The notes beneath the pieces were generated by a model. It did no database searches. It was not told the origin of the DNA and saw only the letters and a list, made by a program, of their open reading frames with translations. A stretch of DNA of 49,556 nucleotides from CAZHGD01 sp964531735. GTDB lineage: Bacteria > Armatimonadota > UBA10988. The stretch spans positions 1 to 49,556 of the forward strand of contig CAZHGD010000040.1 of assembly GCA_964531735.1 (NCBI GenBank), given 5' to 3'. Position 1 is the stretch's first letter. Each line of letters begins with the position of its first letter. A program made the translations under genes and the position numbers. Positions 17,366-26,257 of the stretch are shown piece after piece.

Positions 17366-18205
17366 GTGCCGCATACCTTGCAGCAAATCCTGGATCAGCA
17401 CGAGGCAGAGATCTGCGATCAGTACGTGCGGCTGATGCAGCAGTCCAGTCTGCACTACGCCGAGACGCCGCGGGCCGAGATCGAGGCCAATGTGCGGCGG
17501 TCGCTGCACCTCATCGGGACGCTCTACCGCGAGCCGGCTTCCGATGAGGCGCGCGACTACGTGCGCAGCCTCTGCGAGCAGCGCGTGCCGCGCGGCTTCC
17601 GGCTCGCCGAGGTGCTCAACGCCATCTTCCTGCTCGGTGACGTGGTGACACCGGTCATCCGGCGCGAGTGTGGGCGCGACATCGGGCGTTCGCGACAGGC
17701 GGCCGATCAGCTACGGGCCGGGACCAACGCGGTGGCGTTGCTCTGGGCCGATGGCTACTACGAGATGCAGGAGGAGTACAACGAGCGCAAAGAGCAGGCC
17801 ATGCGCGCGCTCAGTACGCCGGTCTCCTGTGTCTGGGACGGCATTCTGACGCTGCCGCTGCTGGGTGACGTGGACGACCGGCGCTCGCGGCAGGTCACCG
17901 AGGACCTGCTGCACGCCATCGTGGCGACGCAGTCGACGCACGTGCTTCTCGACGTCACCGGCCTCGGCGACGTGAACACGGGAGTCATCGCCCAACTGAT
18001 CCGCACCGTGCGCGCGGCCGAACTGCTCGGCGCCGAGTGCTGGATCGTCGGCATTGCCCCCGACGTGGCCCAGACGATTGTCGGTCTGGGGATCGATCTG
18101 GGTCACATCACCACCTATGCCGACCTCCGCGAGGGTCTCCAGGAGGCCCTGCGGCAGTCGGGCATCAAGGTCGTGCCGGCCGACGAGGTCAGCCCCGGCG
18201 AGTGA
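17366..18205 (+). CDS. RsbR-like stressosome protein with C-terminal STAS domain
   Basis: 279 residues from a GTG at 17366, chosen for GGGAG 8 nt upstream; a GTG at 17351 would have its site directly against it. The N-terminal half (about 1-150) is helical and resembles the RsbRD sensor domain (HTLQQILDQHEAEICDQYV). Residues about 160-270 are a STAS domain with the RsbR signature: DVTGLGDVNTGV, then LIRTVRAAELLGAEC, IAPDVAQTIVGLGIDL, ITTYADLREGL. The threonines in TGL and NTG correspond to positions phosphorylated by RsbT in Bacillus stressosomes. No rsbS, rsbT or sigma-factor gene is adjacent, so it may serve another switch. Confidence 0.82.
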   Translation: MPHTLQQILDQHEAEICDQYVRLMQQSSLHYAETPRAEIEANVRRSLHLIGTLYREPASDEARDYVRSLCEQRVPRGFRLAEVLNAIFLLGDVVTPVIRRECGRDIGRSRQAADQLRAGTNAVALLWADGYYEMQEEYNERKEQAMRALSTPVSCVWDGILTLPLLGDVDDRRSRQVTEDLLHAIVATQSTHVLLDVTGLGDVNTGVIAQLIRTVRAAELLGAECWIVGIAPDVAQTIVGLGIDLGHITTYADLREGLQEALRQSGIKVVPADEVSPGE

Positions 18206-18261
18206 ACTCGGGCCGGCCAGCCCGGCGCGGACGCCTGATGGCCCAGGCCGGTCTGGCGCCG

Positions 18262-18280
18262 CCACCAGGGCGGCTGGTGG
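18262..18280. terminator. Small hairpin after the RsbR-like gene
   Basis: CCACCAG, GGCGG loop, CTGGTGG in the 115-base gap before the TolB-like gene. It could terminate the upstream transcript; no U-tract. Confidence 0.35.
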
Positions 18281-18320
18281 GCATCCGCGCCAGGCTGGTG
18301 GCGCGACCAGGAGCACAGCC

Positions 18321-19328
18321 ATGACGCACCGTGCCGCGCTTGCTATCCTGCTGGGCCTGTTGAGCACCACGGCGCGGGCCGATGTGCAGCGCGTCTACTT
18401 CCAACGCAAGGGCGCCGTGCTGCGCGTCCACCTGCCGGGCGGCCAGGCGAAGAAGCTGGCCGCGGCCACGGGCAGCTATTCGGCGGCGCCGCTGGCGGTC
18501 TCGCCAGACGGGGCCAACGTCACCTTCAACCTCAACTACAACCTCTACCGCGTGGGCGCTGGCGGCGGCGCGCCGGTGCGGCTGACCAAGCTCGGGCGGG
18601 TGGTCCGGCCCGACAACGAAGCGCCCGAGGCCGACGTCTGTGACGTGCCGTTGCTGTCGCCGGATGGCCAGTGGCTGGCCTACCGCTTCACGCCGGTGAA
18701 CGGCCTGCCGCAGATCCGCTGTTGCACCGCGACCGGCGGCGATGACCGGACGCTGGTCAAGGGCCCGGTCCTGGGTCCCGAGGCTTGGGACCGCACCAGC
18801 GGGCAAGTGGTCTACAGCCACGAGCGTCGGCTCTGGCGCATCGCACCGACCAACGGCGAGCCGGCGGGCCTGACCAACCCCGAGGTGGGCTCGGACGGGC
18901 AGGCGTCGTTCGCGGCCGATGGGCGCCTGGCCTTCTGCCGCGACCTGACGCCGCTGTTGCTCCAGCGCAACGGCGAGATCCGCCGGCCCGGTCCGCGCGA
19001 GTTCCAGGGCCAGTTCCCGAGGGTCTCGCCCGATGGGCGCTGGCTGGCCGTGCAGCATCATGTGCAACAGGCGGACAACCAGTCCGACGAGATCAAGGTG
19101 GTCGACCTGGCCAGTGGCGCCACGCGCCGCCTGATGACCACCGCGGGCAAGGGCTCCGCGGCGCTGGTCGGCTGGCTCAACAAGGGCACGGTCGTGGTCG
19201 TGCGCGACCTGCCGAAGAGCCGCAAACTGTACCGCGTCGACGCCGCCGACGGCCGGGCGGCCATGTTGCTCAAACTGACGCCCGACGACGACTGCGTCAC
19301 CCTCTGGCCCCAGGCAGGACCATCATGA
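18321..19328 (+). CDS. Secreted TolB-like beta-propeller protein
   Basis: 335 residues from the ATG at 18321 with CAGGAG upstream; a signal peptide covers about 1-20 (LAILLGLLSTTARAD). Repeated propeller blades end in patterns such as AVSPDGANVTFN, LLSPDGQWLAYR, RVSPDGRWLAV and a D-x-x-G-x-x-x-R-L strand, as in TolB/PD40 repeats. These proteins bind partners in the periplasm or at the surface; there are no Tol-Pal genes here, so this is not called tolB. Its stop overlaps the start of the aminopeptidase gene (ATGA), so the two are translationally coupled. Confidence 0.78.
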   Translation: MTHRAALAILLGLLSTTARADVQRVYFQRKGAVLRVHLPGGQAKKLAAATGSYSAAPLAVSPDGANVTFNLNYNLYRVGAGGGAPVRLTKLGRVVRPDNEAPEADVCDVPLLSPDGQWLAYRFTPVNGLPQIRCCTATGGDDRTLVKGPVLGPEAWDRTSGQVVYSHERRLWRIAPTNGEPAGLTNPEVGSDGQASFAADGRLAFCRDLTPLLLQRNGEIRRPGPREFQGQFPRVSPDGRWLAVQHHVQQADNQSDEIKVVDLASGATRRLMTTAGKGSAALVGWLNKGTVVVVRDLPKSRKLYRVDAADGRAAMLLKLTPDDDCVTLWPQAGPS

Positions 19329-20440
19329 CGGACCCGCGACTGCTGCAACTCACCGACCTCATCATCAACCACTCGCTGAAGCTCAAGCCGGGCGAATCGG
19401 TACTGCTCGAGGCGTTCGACGCGCCGCCCGAAGCCGTCGGGGCGATGGCGGCGCGGATCTGCCAGGCCGGGGCGCTGCCTTACGTGGCCCAGCGCTCGCA
19501 GACGGTGCAGCGCCAGTTGCTGCTGCACGGTGGCGAGGAGTTGATGAAGCTGACCGGTGCCATCGAGGTCGAGCGCATGAAGGCGGTCGACGCCTACATC
19601 GGCCTGCGCGCCTCGGAGAACATCAGCGAGTTGAGCGACGTGCCGTCCGAGCAGATGAAGCTCTACACCACGCACGTGGCGAAGCCGGTACACTTCGACC
19701 TGCGGGTGCCGCGCGGGCGATGGGTGGTGCTGCGCTACCCGAACAGCGCCATGGCGCAGATGGCCGGGCTGAGCACCGCGGCCTTCGAGGAGTTCTACTA
19801 CCAGGTCTGCACGGTGGACTACCAGCGCCTGGGCGAAGCCCTGGTCCCGCTCGTCGAGCGGCTGGACCGGGCCGATCGCGTGCGGCTGGCCGGACCGGGC
19901 ACCGATCTGGAGTTCAGCATCCAGGGCATTCCGGTGGTCCCGTGCGCGGGCGAGTACAACCTGCCGGACGGCGAGGTGTTCACCGCGCCGGTCCGCGACA
20001 GCATCAACGGCCGCATCCAGTTCAACGCGCCGACCATCTACCATGGCGTGTCGTTCGACAACCTCGCGCTGACCTTCCGCGACGGCCGCGTGGTCGAGGC
20101 CACGGGCAGCGATACCAAGCGGCTGAACGAGATTCTCGATACCGACGAGGGCGCCCGCTACGTGGGTGAGTTCGCCATCGGCGTCAATCCACGCATCACG
20201 CGGGCCATGCGCGACATTCTGTTCGACGAGAAGATCGCCGGGTCGATCCACCTGACGCCGGGCAATGCCTACGACGAGGCCGACAACGGCAACCGCAGCC
20301 AGGTCCACTGGGACCTGGTGCTGCTGCAGGATGCGGCCAACGGCGGCGGCGAGCTCTGGCTCGATGGCGAGCTGATCCGCCAGGATGGCGTGTTCATCAC
20401 CGACGAACTGCGGGCGCTGAACCCCGGCGAGGGCTGGTAG
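19325..20440 (+). CDS. M29-family aminopeptidase
   Basis: 371 residues, starting in an ATGA overlap with the preceding gene. The whole length matches the AmpS/PepS/AmpII family of clan MQ. The cocatalytic metal ligands can be placed: E217 (GEVFTAP), E282 (GEFAIGVN), H309 (SIHLTPGNAY), H328 and D330 (SQVHWDLV). No signal peptide, so it is cytoplasmic and removes N-terminal residues from peptides. Coupling to a secreted propeller protein is odd, since the two would act in different compartments. Confidence 0.9.
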   Translation: MTDPRLLQLTDLIINHSLKLKPGESVLLEAFDAPPEAVGAMAARICQAGALPYVAQRSQTVQRQLLLHGGEELMKLTGAIEVERMKAVDAYIGLRASENISELSDVPSEQMKLYTTHVAKPVHFDLRVPRGRWVVLRYPNSAMAQMAGLSTAAFEEFYYQVCTVDYQRLGEALVPLVERLDRADRVRLAGPGTDLEFSIQGIPVVPCAGEYNLPDGEVFTAPVRDSINGRIQFNAPTIYHGVSFDNLALTFRDGRVVEATGSDTKRLNEILDTDEGARYVGEFAIGVNPRITRAMRDILFDEKIAGSIHLTPGNAYDEADNGNRSQVHWDLVLLQDAANGGGELWLDGELIRQDGVFITDELRALNPGEGW

Positions 20441-20441
20441 T

Positions 20442-20466
20442 GTTCGGCCGGGAGGACCGGCCGAAC
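20442..20466 (+). terminator. 10-bp perfect hairpin after the aminopeptidase gene
   Basis: GTTCGGCCGG (20442-20451), loop GAGGA, CCGGCCGAAC (20457-20466), starting 2 bases after the stop codon. No U-tract. Confidence 0.65.
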
Positions 20467-20519
20467 GGGTGCCGAAGGCCCAGCCGGGCCACCGAGGTGG
20501 GTGGCCGCGGGGCACTGGC

Positions 20520-23027
20520 ATGATCCGGTTGACGATGGTCGCCGTGGCCGTTCTGGGCGTCGGTTCCGTGACCTGGGGCGAGCCGCTCCGGTTGTACGTG
20601 GCTCCGGGCGGCAACGATGCCTGGTCGGGCAAGCTGCCGGAGCGGCCGGCCGATCGGGCGGATGGTCCGCTGGCGTCGCTGGCGGGTGCGCGCGACGCTA
20701 TCCGGCGCCTCAAGGCAGCGGGCGGCCTGAAGCAGCCGATCGAGGTGCTGATTCGCGGCGGCCTCTACCGGCCGGCTGAGCCGGTGGTCTTCGAGCCAGG
20801 CGACTCGGGCACCGCGGCTTGCCCGATCACTTACGCCGCGGCGCCCGGCGAGACGCCGGTCATCAGCGGCGGCCTGCCGGTGACGGGCTTCCGCCCGTGG
20901 CGCGGTGGCATCTTGCGCGCCGACCTGCCGGCCAGTTGGCCGCGCGACACCGTGTTCCGGTCGCTCTACGTGGATGGCGAGCGGATGATCCGGGCGCGCT
21001 ATCCCAACTACGACCCGGCCGATCCGCACCGCAAGGGCTACCTGTACATCCGGCCGAACAGCTTCGGCGAGGCCATCGGCGCCATGCACAACGCCGGTGA
21101 CTGGCTCGAATGGGACGTGACCGTCCCGGCCGATGGCGAGTACCAGGTGTGGGTGCTCTACGCCCACGGCATGAAGCAACTCGGCCGCGAGGACATGGCG
21201 GGGCAGACCAGCCTGTCGGTCGACGGTGGCGAGCCGGTGCCGCTGCTGCGCCTGCCCGACACCGGTAACTGGCAGACCCACAAGTGGAGCCGTTGTGCCA
21301 CGCTCAGGCTGACGGCCGGGCGGCATGTGCTGCGTTGGCGCAACGACAAGGGTGGCGGCTACAACATCGACGCCTTCATCTTCGTTGATGACCCCGCCTG
21401 GCAGATGTCCGGCTGGCGCGTGCCGCCGGTAGCCGCCGACCGGCACCTGGTGCTGATCCAGGCCGAGGAGCCTCGCGCGCAGCACGGCCTGCAGATCACC
21501 CGCTGCGGCGGCATGAGCTCGTTCTCCAAGACCGAGTTCCCCTACTTGCCGGGGCAGGTGAAGACCTCGTGGGCCAAGGAGCCGGACGCGGAAGTTCACG
21601 TCTGGCCGTCGTCACCGAACTCGTGCCGCGCCTTCAACGAGATCCTGAAACTCGCCCAAGTAGACGAGGCGGCTGGTGTCGTCAGGGTCAGCGGCAAGGA
21701 AGCCGCCGTCGAAGTGTGCAGTGGCGACCGCTACTTCGTCGAGAACCTGCTCGAAGAGCTGGACAGCCCGGGCGAGTGGTACCTGGACCGGACCGCCGGC
21801 ACGCTCTACCTTTGGCCGCGACGGCCGCTTGACGCGCAGTCGCGCGTCATCGCGCCGCGGCTGGCCCGACTAGTCGAGTTCCGCGGCACCAAGGAGCAGC
21901 GTGTCGAGCACCTGACGCTGCGCGGGCTGACGTTCCAGGAGACCGACTACACGCCGGACGACGGCTTCGTGGCCTACGGTCGCAGCACCGACGGTGTCAT
22001 CACGCTGGTCAACGCCGACCGGATCACCGTGGAACGCTGTCGCTTGGTGAACATCGGTAAGGCGGCGCTGCACGCCTCGTTCGGCAGCGACAACCGGTTC
22101 ATCGGCAACGAGATCGCCAACGGGGCCGAGGGTGGCATCTACGTCAACAACTCGCCGAGCGGCACCGTGGTTTCGGACAACCACCTCCACCAACTGGGCT
22201 GGGTGTACAAGCACGTGGCCGGCATCTCGACCGGTGAGCAGGTGCATGGCGCGCTGATCAGCCACAACCACATCCACGATACGACACGCTGGGGCATCAG
22301 CGTCGGCCACACGACCAGCACGCGGAACATCGTGGAGTACAACCACCTGCACGACCTCAACACCGAGACCTACGACACCGGCGGGCTGGAGGTCACGCAA
22401 CAGACGCGCGAACACCGCTCGGGCAGCATCTTCCGGTACAACCTGATCCATGACACCGGCGGCTACTCGTCGGTGATGGGCCGCGACCTCTGGAACTCGT
22501 GGGGTATCTACCTCGACTCGTTTGCCGGCGGGTTCACGGTGCATGGCAACGTGGTCTACAACACCGCCGACGGCGGATTGATGGTGCAGGGCGGCAAGGA
22601 CAACAAGGTGTTCAACAACGTCTTTGTCGACAATGGCCAGCGGCGGCAGATCCTGATCGCGAACTTCGCGGACAACTCGCGCGGGACCGAGTTCCATCAC
22701 AACATCGTGGCCTACACCGAGCCCGAGGCGATGGCCATCTACTGCGGACGCAAGGCCGCCCACACCATTACCCGGTGGGACCACAACCTGTACTGGCACG
22801 GCGGGCGCGAGGTGAAGGTCTACGTGCCCGGCGACGAGGCGTATGCTCTGTGGTTCCGGCCGCTCGACTTCTGGAAGGGCCTTGGGTTCGACAGCCAGAG
22901 CGTGGTGGCCGACCCGCAGTTCGTCGACGCCGCGCGGCGTGACTACCGCCTGAAGGACACCTCGCCGGCCTTCCGGCTGGGCTTCGAGCGCCCTGACCTG
23001 AGCACGGTGGGACCGCGCCGCCGGTAG
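20520..23027 (+). CDS. Secreted right-handed beta-helix protein (GH141-like), first of two
   Basis: 835 residues from the ATG at 20520 (only a weak G-rich site upstream); signal peptide about 1-20 (VAVAVLGVGSVTWGEP). It opens with YVAPGGNDAWSG, the usual entry into this family. An inserted beta-sandwich at about 195-310 (WLEWDVTVPADGEYQVWVLY, then NIDAFIFVDD) looks like a carbohydrate-binding module. From about 455 to 800 there are regular beta-helix coils of the form NRFIGNEIANGAEGGIYV and SHNHIHDTTRWGISVG, rich in Asn/His/Gly. GH141 enzymes of this shape act on fucose- or xylose-containing plant pectin/xylan, so a role in pectin side-chain removal is likely; the exact bond is not readable. 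Confidence 0.82.
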   Translation: MIRLTMVAVAVLGVGSVTWGEPLRLYVAPGGNDAWSGKLPERPADRADGPLASLAGARDAIRRLKAAGGLKQPIEVLIRGGLYRPAEPVVFEPGDSGTAACPITYAAAPGETPVISGGLPVTGFRPWRGGILRADLPASWPRDTVFRSLYVDGERMIRARYPNYDPADPHRKGYLYIRPNSFGEAIGAMHNAGDWLEWDVTVPADGEYQVWVLYAHGMKQLGREDMAGQTSLSVDGGEPVPLLRLPDTGNWQTHKWSRCATLRLTAGRHVLRWRNDKGGGYNIDAFIFVDDPAWQMSGWRVPPVAADRHLVLIQAEEPRAQHGLQITRCGGMSSFSKTEFPYLPGQVKTSWAKEPDAEVHVWPSSPNSCRAFNEILKLAQVDEAAGVVRVSGKEAAVEVCSGDRYFVENLLEELDSPGEWYLDRTAGTLYLWPRRPLDAQSRVIAPRLARLVEFRGTKEQRVEHLTLRGLTFQETDYTPDDGFVAYGRSTDGVITLVNADRITVERCRLVNIGKAALHASFGSDNRFIGNEIANGAEGGIYVNNSPSGTVVSDNHLHQLGWVYKHVAGISTGEQVHGALISHNHIHDTTRWGISVGHTTSTRNIVEYNHLHDLNTETYDTGGLEVTQQTREHRSGSIFRYNLIHDTGGYSSVMGRDLWNSWGIYLDSFAGGFTVHGNVVYNTADGGLMVQGGKDNKVFNNVFVDNGQRRQILIANFADNSRGTEFHHNIVAYTEPEAMAIYCGRKAAHTITRWDHNLYWHGGREVKVYVPGDEAYALWFRPLDFWKGLGFDSQSVVADPQFVDAARRDYRLKDTSPAFRLGFERPDLSTVGPRRR

Positions 23028-23055
23028 TCGGTGCCGCGAGTGGGGAGCAATCGAC

Positions 23056-25299
23056 ATGTCGTTTCGTCTGATGGGTCTGGCGCTGGCCTGTTACGCCGGG
23101 CTGGCGTCGGCGGCCGAGCCGGCCGCGACCTGGTTCGTGTCGCCGGCGGGCAACGACCAGTGGTCTGGTCGCCTGCCCGAGCCGAACGCGGGCCGCACCG
23201 ATGGGCCGTTCGCCAGCCTGGTGCGGGCGCGCGATGCCGTCCGTCAACAGAAGCGCGCGGGACAGGTGGCACCGACCGGTGTCGTCGTCGAGGTGCGCGG
23301 CGGCCGCTACGAACTGAGCCAGCCGCTGGCGTTGACCGCCGACGACGGCGGCACAGCCACGGCGCCGGTCGTCTGGCGCGCGCGGCCCGGTGAGATGGTC
23401 GTCCTCAGCGGTAGTCGGCGCGTGACCGACTGGCGGCCGGTCAGCGACGCGTCGGTCGTGGCGCGGCTCGATCCGTCGGCGCGCGGTCAGGTCTTCCAGT
23501 GCGATCTGCGCGCGCTGGGCATCACCGATTACGGAGACCTGGGCCTCGACGCCGAGGCCGCGCTACAGAACCGCCTGGCGCGGGTGGAGGGTCAAGGCGA
23601 GTACGTCATGGGCAGCTCGCAAGCCAGTGTGGGCCAGCCGGTCAAGCCGCGCCTGGAGCTGTTCTTCAACGGTCAACCGATGACGCTGTCGCGCTGGCCG
23701 AACGAGGGCTCGATCGCCATCGCCGAGGTGCTGGGGCCAACGCCGATCGACGTCCGCGGTGTCAAGGGCTGCAAGGAAGGCTTGTTCGTCTACGCAGGCG
23801 ACCGGCCGGCCCGGTGGGTGGGCGAACCGGACGCCTGGGTCGGTGGCAGTTGGTTCCGCGACTGGGCCGAGCAGGTACACCGCATCGAGCGCCTCGATCC
23901 GGCCAAGCGGACCATCGCCGTGGCGCCGCCGTACCACGGGTATGGCTACCGCAAGGGGCAGTGGTTCTACGGGCTGAACCTGCTCTGCGAGATCGATCAG
24001 CCCGGTGAGTGGTACCTCGACCGCACCAGCGGGGTGCTCTACTTCTGGCCCCCATCGCCGCTGGCGGCCGGCTGCGCGGAAGTGTCGCTGTGCCCGGGGC
24101 TCGTCACGCTGGACAACGTGGCGCACACCGAACTGCGTGGCCTGGTGTGCGAGGCGGCGCGCGGCACGGGCGTGGCGCTACGCGGCTGCACCGAGTGCGC
24201 CGTGGTGGCCTGCACGTTCCGCAATCTGGCCAACCACGGCGTGACCGTGGTCGATGGCGAGCGCAACCGCGTCGTCGGCTGCGACATGTACGGTCTCGGC
24301 GGCGGCGGCATCTATCTGGTCGGTGGTGACCGCCGGACGCTGGCGCCGGGCGGCCACGTGGCGGAGAACAACCACCTCCACCACTACGCGCGCTGGGACC
24401 GGATGTACCGGCCAGGTGTCATGGTCAGCGGCGTGGGCAACCGGGTGGCGCACAACCTGATCCACGATGCACCGCACTCGGCGGTCATCTTCGGTGGCAA
24501 CGACCACATCTTCGAGTACAACGAGATCCACAGCGTCTGCTACGACTCGAACGACTGTGGCGCGATCTACTCGGGGCGCAGTTGGACCTTGCGCGGACAC
24601 CAGATCCGCTTCAACTACCTGCATCACCTCTACGGCCGCCTGGGCGCCGCGTGCCGCGGCGTCTACCTGGACGACCTGTTCTCCTCGGCCACCGTCTACG
24701 GCAACCTGTTCTGGCAGGTGACCTACGCGGTGTTCCTGGGCGGCGGCCGTGACAACGTCGTCGAGAACAACGTCTTCGTAGATTGCCCGGGCGCCATGCA
24801 CGTCGACGCGCGAGCGCTGGGCTGGTGCGGGCCACATGCCGACGGACGCATCAAGGAGGCGCAGACGAAGGGCACCATCGCGGGTGTGCGCTACCATGAG
24901 CCGCCCTACTCGACGCGCTATCCCGAACTGCTGCGCCTGCTCGACGACGAACCGAAGGTGCCCAAGGGCAATGTCGTGCGCCGCAACATCTTCTGGATCG
25001 GCTCGGGTGAGGACCTGCGCCGGGCCGGCCGTGGGGCGGCGCCGGCGGCGACGTGGTGGAACCACATCGATGCCCAGAGCCAGCCGCATGTGCGGCTGGA
25101 GAGCAATCTGGCCAACGTCGACCCGCGGTTCGTCGACGAGCGGCGCGGCAACTTCCAACTGGGCGCGGACTCGCCGGCCTGGCCACTCGGGTTCCAGCGC
25201 CTGCCGCTCGAGCGCGTCGGACTGTACCAGGATGCCCGTCGGGCCTCGTGGCCGGCGGTCCACCAGGTGCGGCCAATGCCGGCAGCCGCCGCGCGCTGA
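23056..25299 (+). CDS. Secreted right-handed beta-helix protein (GH141-like), second of two
   Basis: 747 residues from the ATG at 23056 with GGGGAG upstream; signal peptide about 1-19 (ALACYAGLASAAEP). It is a paralogue of the gene before it: the same opening (WFVSPAGNDQWSG, then LVRARDAVRQ), the same GEWYLDRTSGVLYFWP segment, and beta-helix coils such as GNRVAHNLIHDAPHSAVIFG. It lacks the inserted carbohydrate-binding-like domain, which explains the shorter length. Only 28 bases separate the two, so they are likely one transcript and may attack two linkages of the same polysaccharide. Confidence 0.82.
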   Translation: MSFRLMGLALACYAGLASAAEPAATWFVSPAGNDQWSGRLPEPNAGRTDGPFASLVRARDAVRQQKRAGQVAPTGVVVEVRGGRYELSQPLALTADDGGTATAPVVWRARPGEMVVLSGSRRVTDWRPVSDASVVARLDPSARGQVFQCDLRALGITDYGDLGLDAEAALQNRLARVEGQGEYVMGSSQASVGQPVKPRLELFFNGQPMTLSRWPNEGSIAIAEVLGPTPIDVRGVKGCKEGLFVYAGDRPARWVGEPDAWVGGSWFRDWAEQVHRIERLDPAKRTIAVAPPYHGYGYRKGQWFYGLNLLCEIDQPGEWYLDRTSGVLYFWPPSPLAAGCAEVSLCPGLVTLDNVAHTELRGLVCEAARGTGVALRGCTECAVVACTFRNLANHGVTVVDGERNRVVGCDMYGLGGGGIYLVGGDRRTLAPGGHVAENNHLHHYARWDRMYRPGVMVSGVGNRVAHNLIHDAPHSAVIFGGNDHIFEYNEIHSVCYDSNDCGAIYSGRSWTLRGHQIRFNYLHHLYGRLGAACRGVYLDDLFSSATVYGNLFWQVTYAVFLGGGRDNVVENNVFVDCPGAMHVDARALGWCGPHADGRIKEAQTKGTIAGVRYHEPPYSTRYPELLRLLDDEPKVPKGNVVRRNIFWIGSGEDLRRAGRGAAPAATWWNHIDAQSQPHVRLESNLANVDPRFVDERRGNFQLGADSPAWPLGFQRLPLERVGLYQDARRASWPAVHQVRPMPAAAAR

Positions 25300-25362
25300 G
25301 CATCGGCAGGCCGCGGCCAGATGCCGGTAAGGTGGTCGGTCTTGACTCCACGGTCTGCCTGT

Positions 25363-25379
25363 GCCCACACTAAGTGGGC
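25363..25379 (+). terminator. Small hairpin between the beta-helix and Hcp-like genes
   Basis: GCCCAC, ACTAA loop, GTGGGC, 64 bases after the beta-helix stop. It may be a weak terminator. A TTGACT at 25342-25347 lies just before it, but no good -10 box is spaced from it. Confidence 0.35.
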
Positions 25380-25425
25380 TTGATGTGCGGAACAGACCTG
25401 GGTGGTGTGTCGAGGAGGGCTTGTG

Positions 25426-26100
25426 ATGAGTTTCAGACGCGCCTGCACGCTCATGGCGGCGGTGGCAGTGGTAGTCGCGCTGGCCGCCTGTGGCGGCGGT
25501 GGGACGACCACCACGACGTCATCAACGACGACCTCGGGGTTGAACGACTATGCGCTGCCGTCGAACGCCCGGATCTTCATGAAGTTCGGCGATGGCACCA
25601 TCACCAACCTCACCGGCGATGCGACTCTCAGGGGCTACGAGAACTGGATCCAGCTCGCGAATATCAGCCTGAATGTCGTGCGCGAGTTCGTTCAGAGCGC
25701 CCATGCGGGCACGCAGGACATCTTCACCGGTGTCGCCAACCTGAACCCGATTGAGATGAGCAAGTCCGTCGACAGCAGCAGCGCCGGCTTGCTCAAGTCC
25801 GCGTGGGGTGGTGGCGCCATTGGCGGTATGACCGGCACGGCCACCATCTCGGTTCTGGCCGGCGGCGCTGCCGACGCTGACCCGACCAAGTTGGAGGTCT
25901 ACAAGATCGACTTGGTCGCACCGGTCATCGCCTCGTTCAGTCAGTCGATCGACAGCGGCGGCGTGGAGAACCTGTCGATCTGGTACACCAAGATCAAGGT
26001 GACTTGGCAACCGATCAACCCGCAGACCGGTCTGGTCGACACCACCAAGCGCATCGTGGTCGGCTGGGACCGGATCGCCAACAAGCCCTGGACCGGCTAG
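25426..26100 (+). CDS. Lipoprotein with a type VI secretion Hcp-like fold
   Basis: 224 residues from the ATG at 25426 with GAGGAGGGC upstream. The N-terminus is a lipoprotein signal ending LAAC (C22), then a Gly/Thr/Ser linker. From about 48 the order of elements follows the Hcp1 family (pfam05638): IFMKFGDGTI, then YENWIQLANISLNVVR, IEMSKSVDSSSAGLLKSAW, a strand ISVLAGG, LEVYKIDLVAPVIASFSQSIDSGG and ENLSIWYTKIKVTWQPINPQTG. Hcp normally forms hexameric rings in the type VI tube and has no lipid anchor. No other type VI gene is in the window, and neighbours are glycan enzymes. An Hcp-fold surface protein is the best reading; its function is unknown. Confidence 0.72.
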   Translation: MSFRRACTLMAAVAVVVALAACGGGGTTTTTSSTTTSGLNDYALPSNARIFMKFGDGTITNLTGDATLRGYENWIQLANISLNVVREFVQSAHAGTQDIFTGVANLNPIEMSKSVDSSSAGLLKSAWGGGAIGGMTGTATISVLAGGAADADPTKLEVYKIDLVAPVIASFSQSIDSGGVENLSIWYTKIKVTWQPINPQTGLVDTTKRIVVGWDRIANKPWTG

Positions 26101-26131
26101 GCCGGACGAACGCGCCAACCTGATCGCACCA

Positions 26132-26179
26132 ACGGCCCGCGCGCCGGTCGGCACTGAGTGCCGTCACGGAGCGGGCCGT
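26132..26179. terminator. Nested hairpin between the Hcp-like and GH127 genes
   Basis: ACGGCCCGC (26132-26140) pairs with GCGGGCCGT (26171-26179), enclosing a second stem CGGCAC/GTGCCG. It follows the Hcp-like stop by 31 bases and is probably its terminator. Confidence 0.5.
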
Positions 26180-26257
26180 GCGGTTTGGGGGGCGGAGCGC
26201 CAGGCCGGCAGGGCTGGCCGGTGAGTTGGCGAATGGCCTGGCCGCAGGAGTCATGCT

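Noticed and set aside
19058..20713. Minus-strand open frame of about 550 codons opposite the aminopeptidase
   Set aside because: The plus-strand M29 gene has all five metal ligands; the antisense frame has no family signs.
25426..26100. Calling the Hcp-like gene part of a type VI secretion system
   Set aside because: No TssB/C, VgrG, ClpV or baseplate gene is present and the protein is a lipoprotein.
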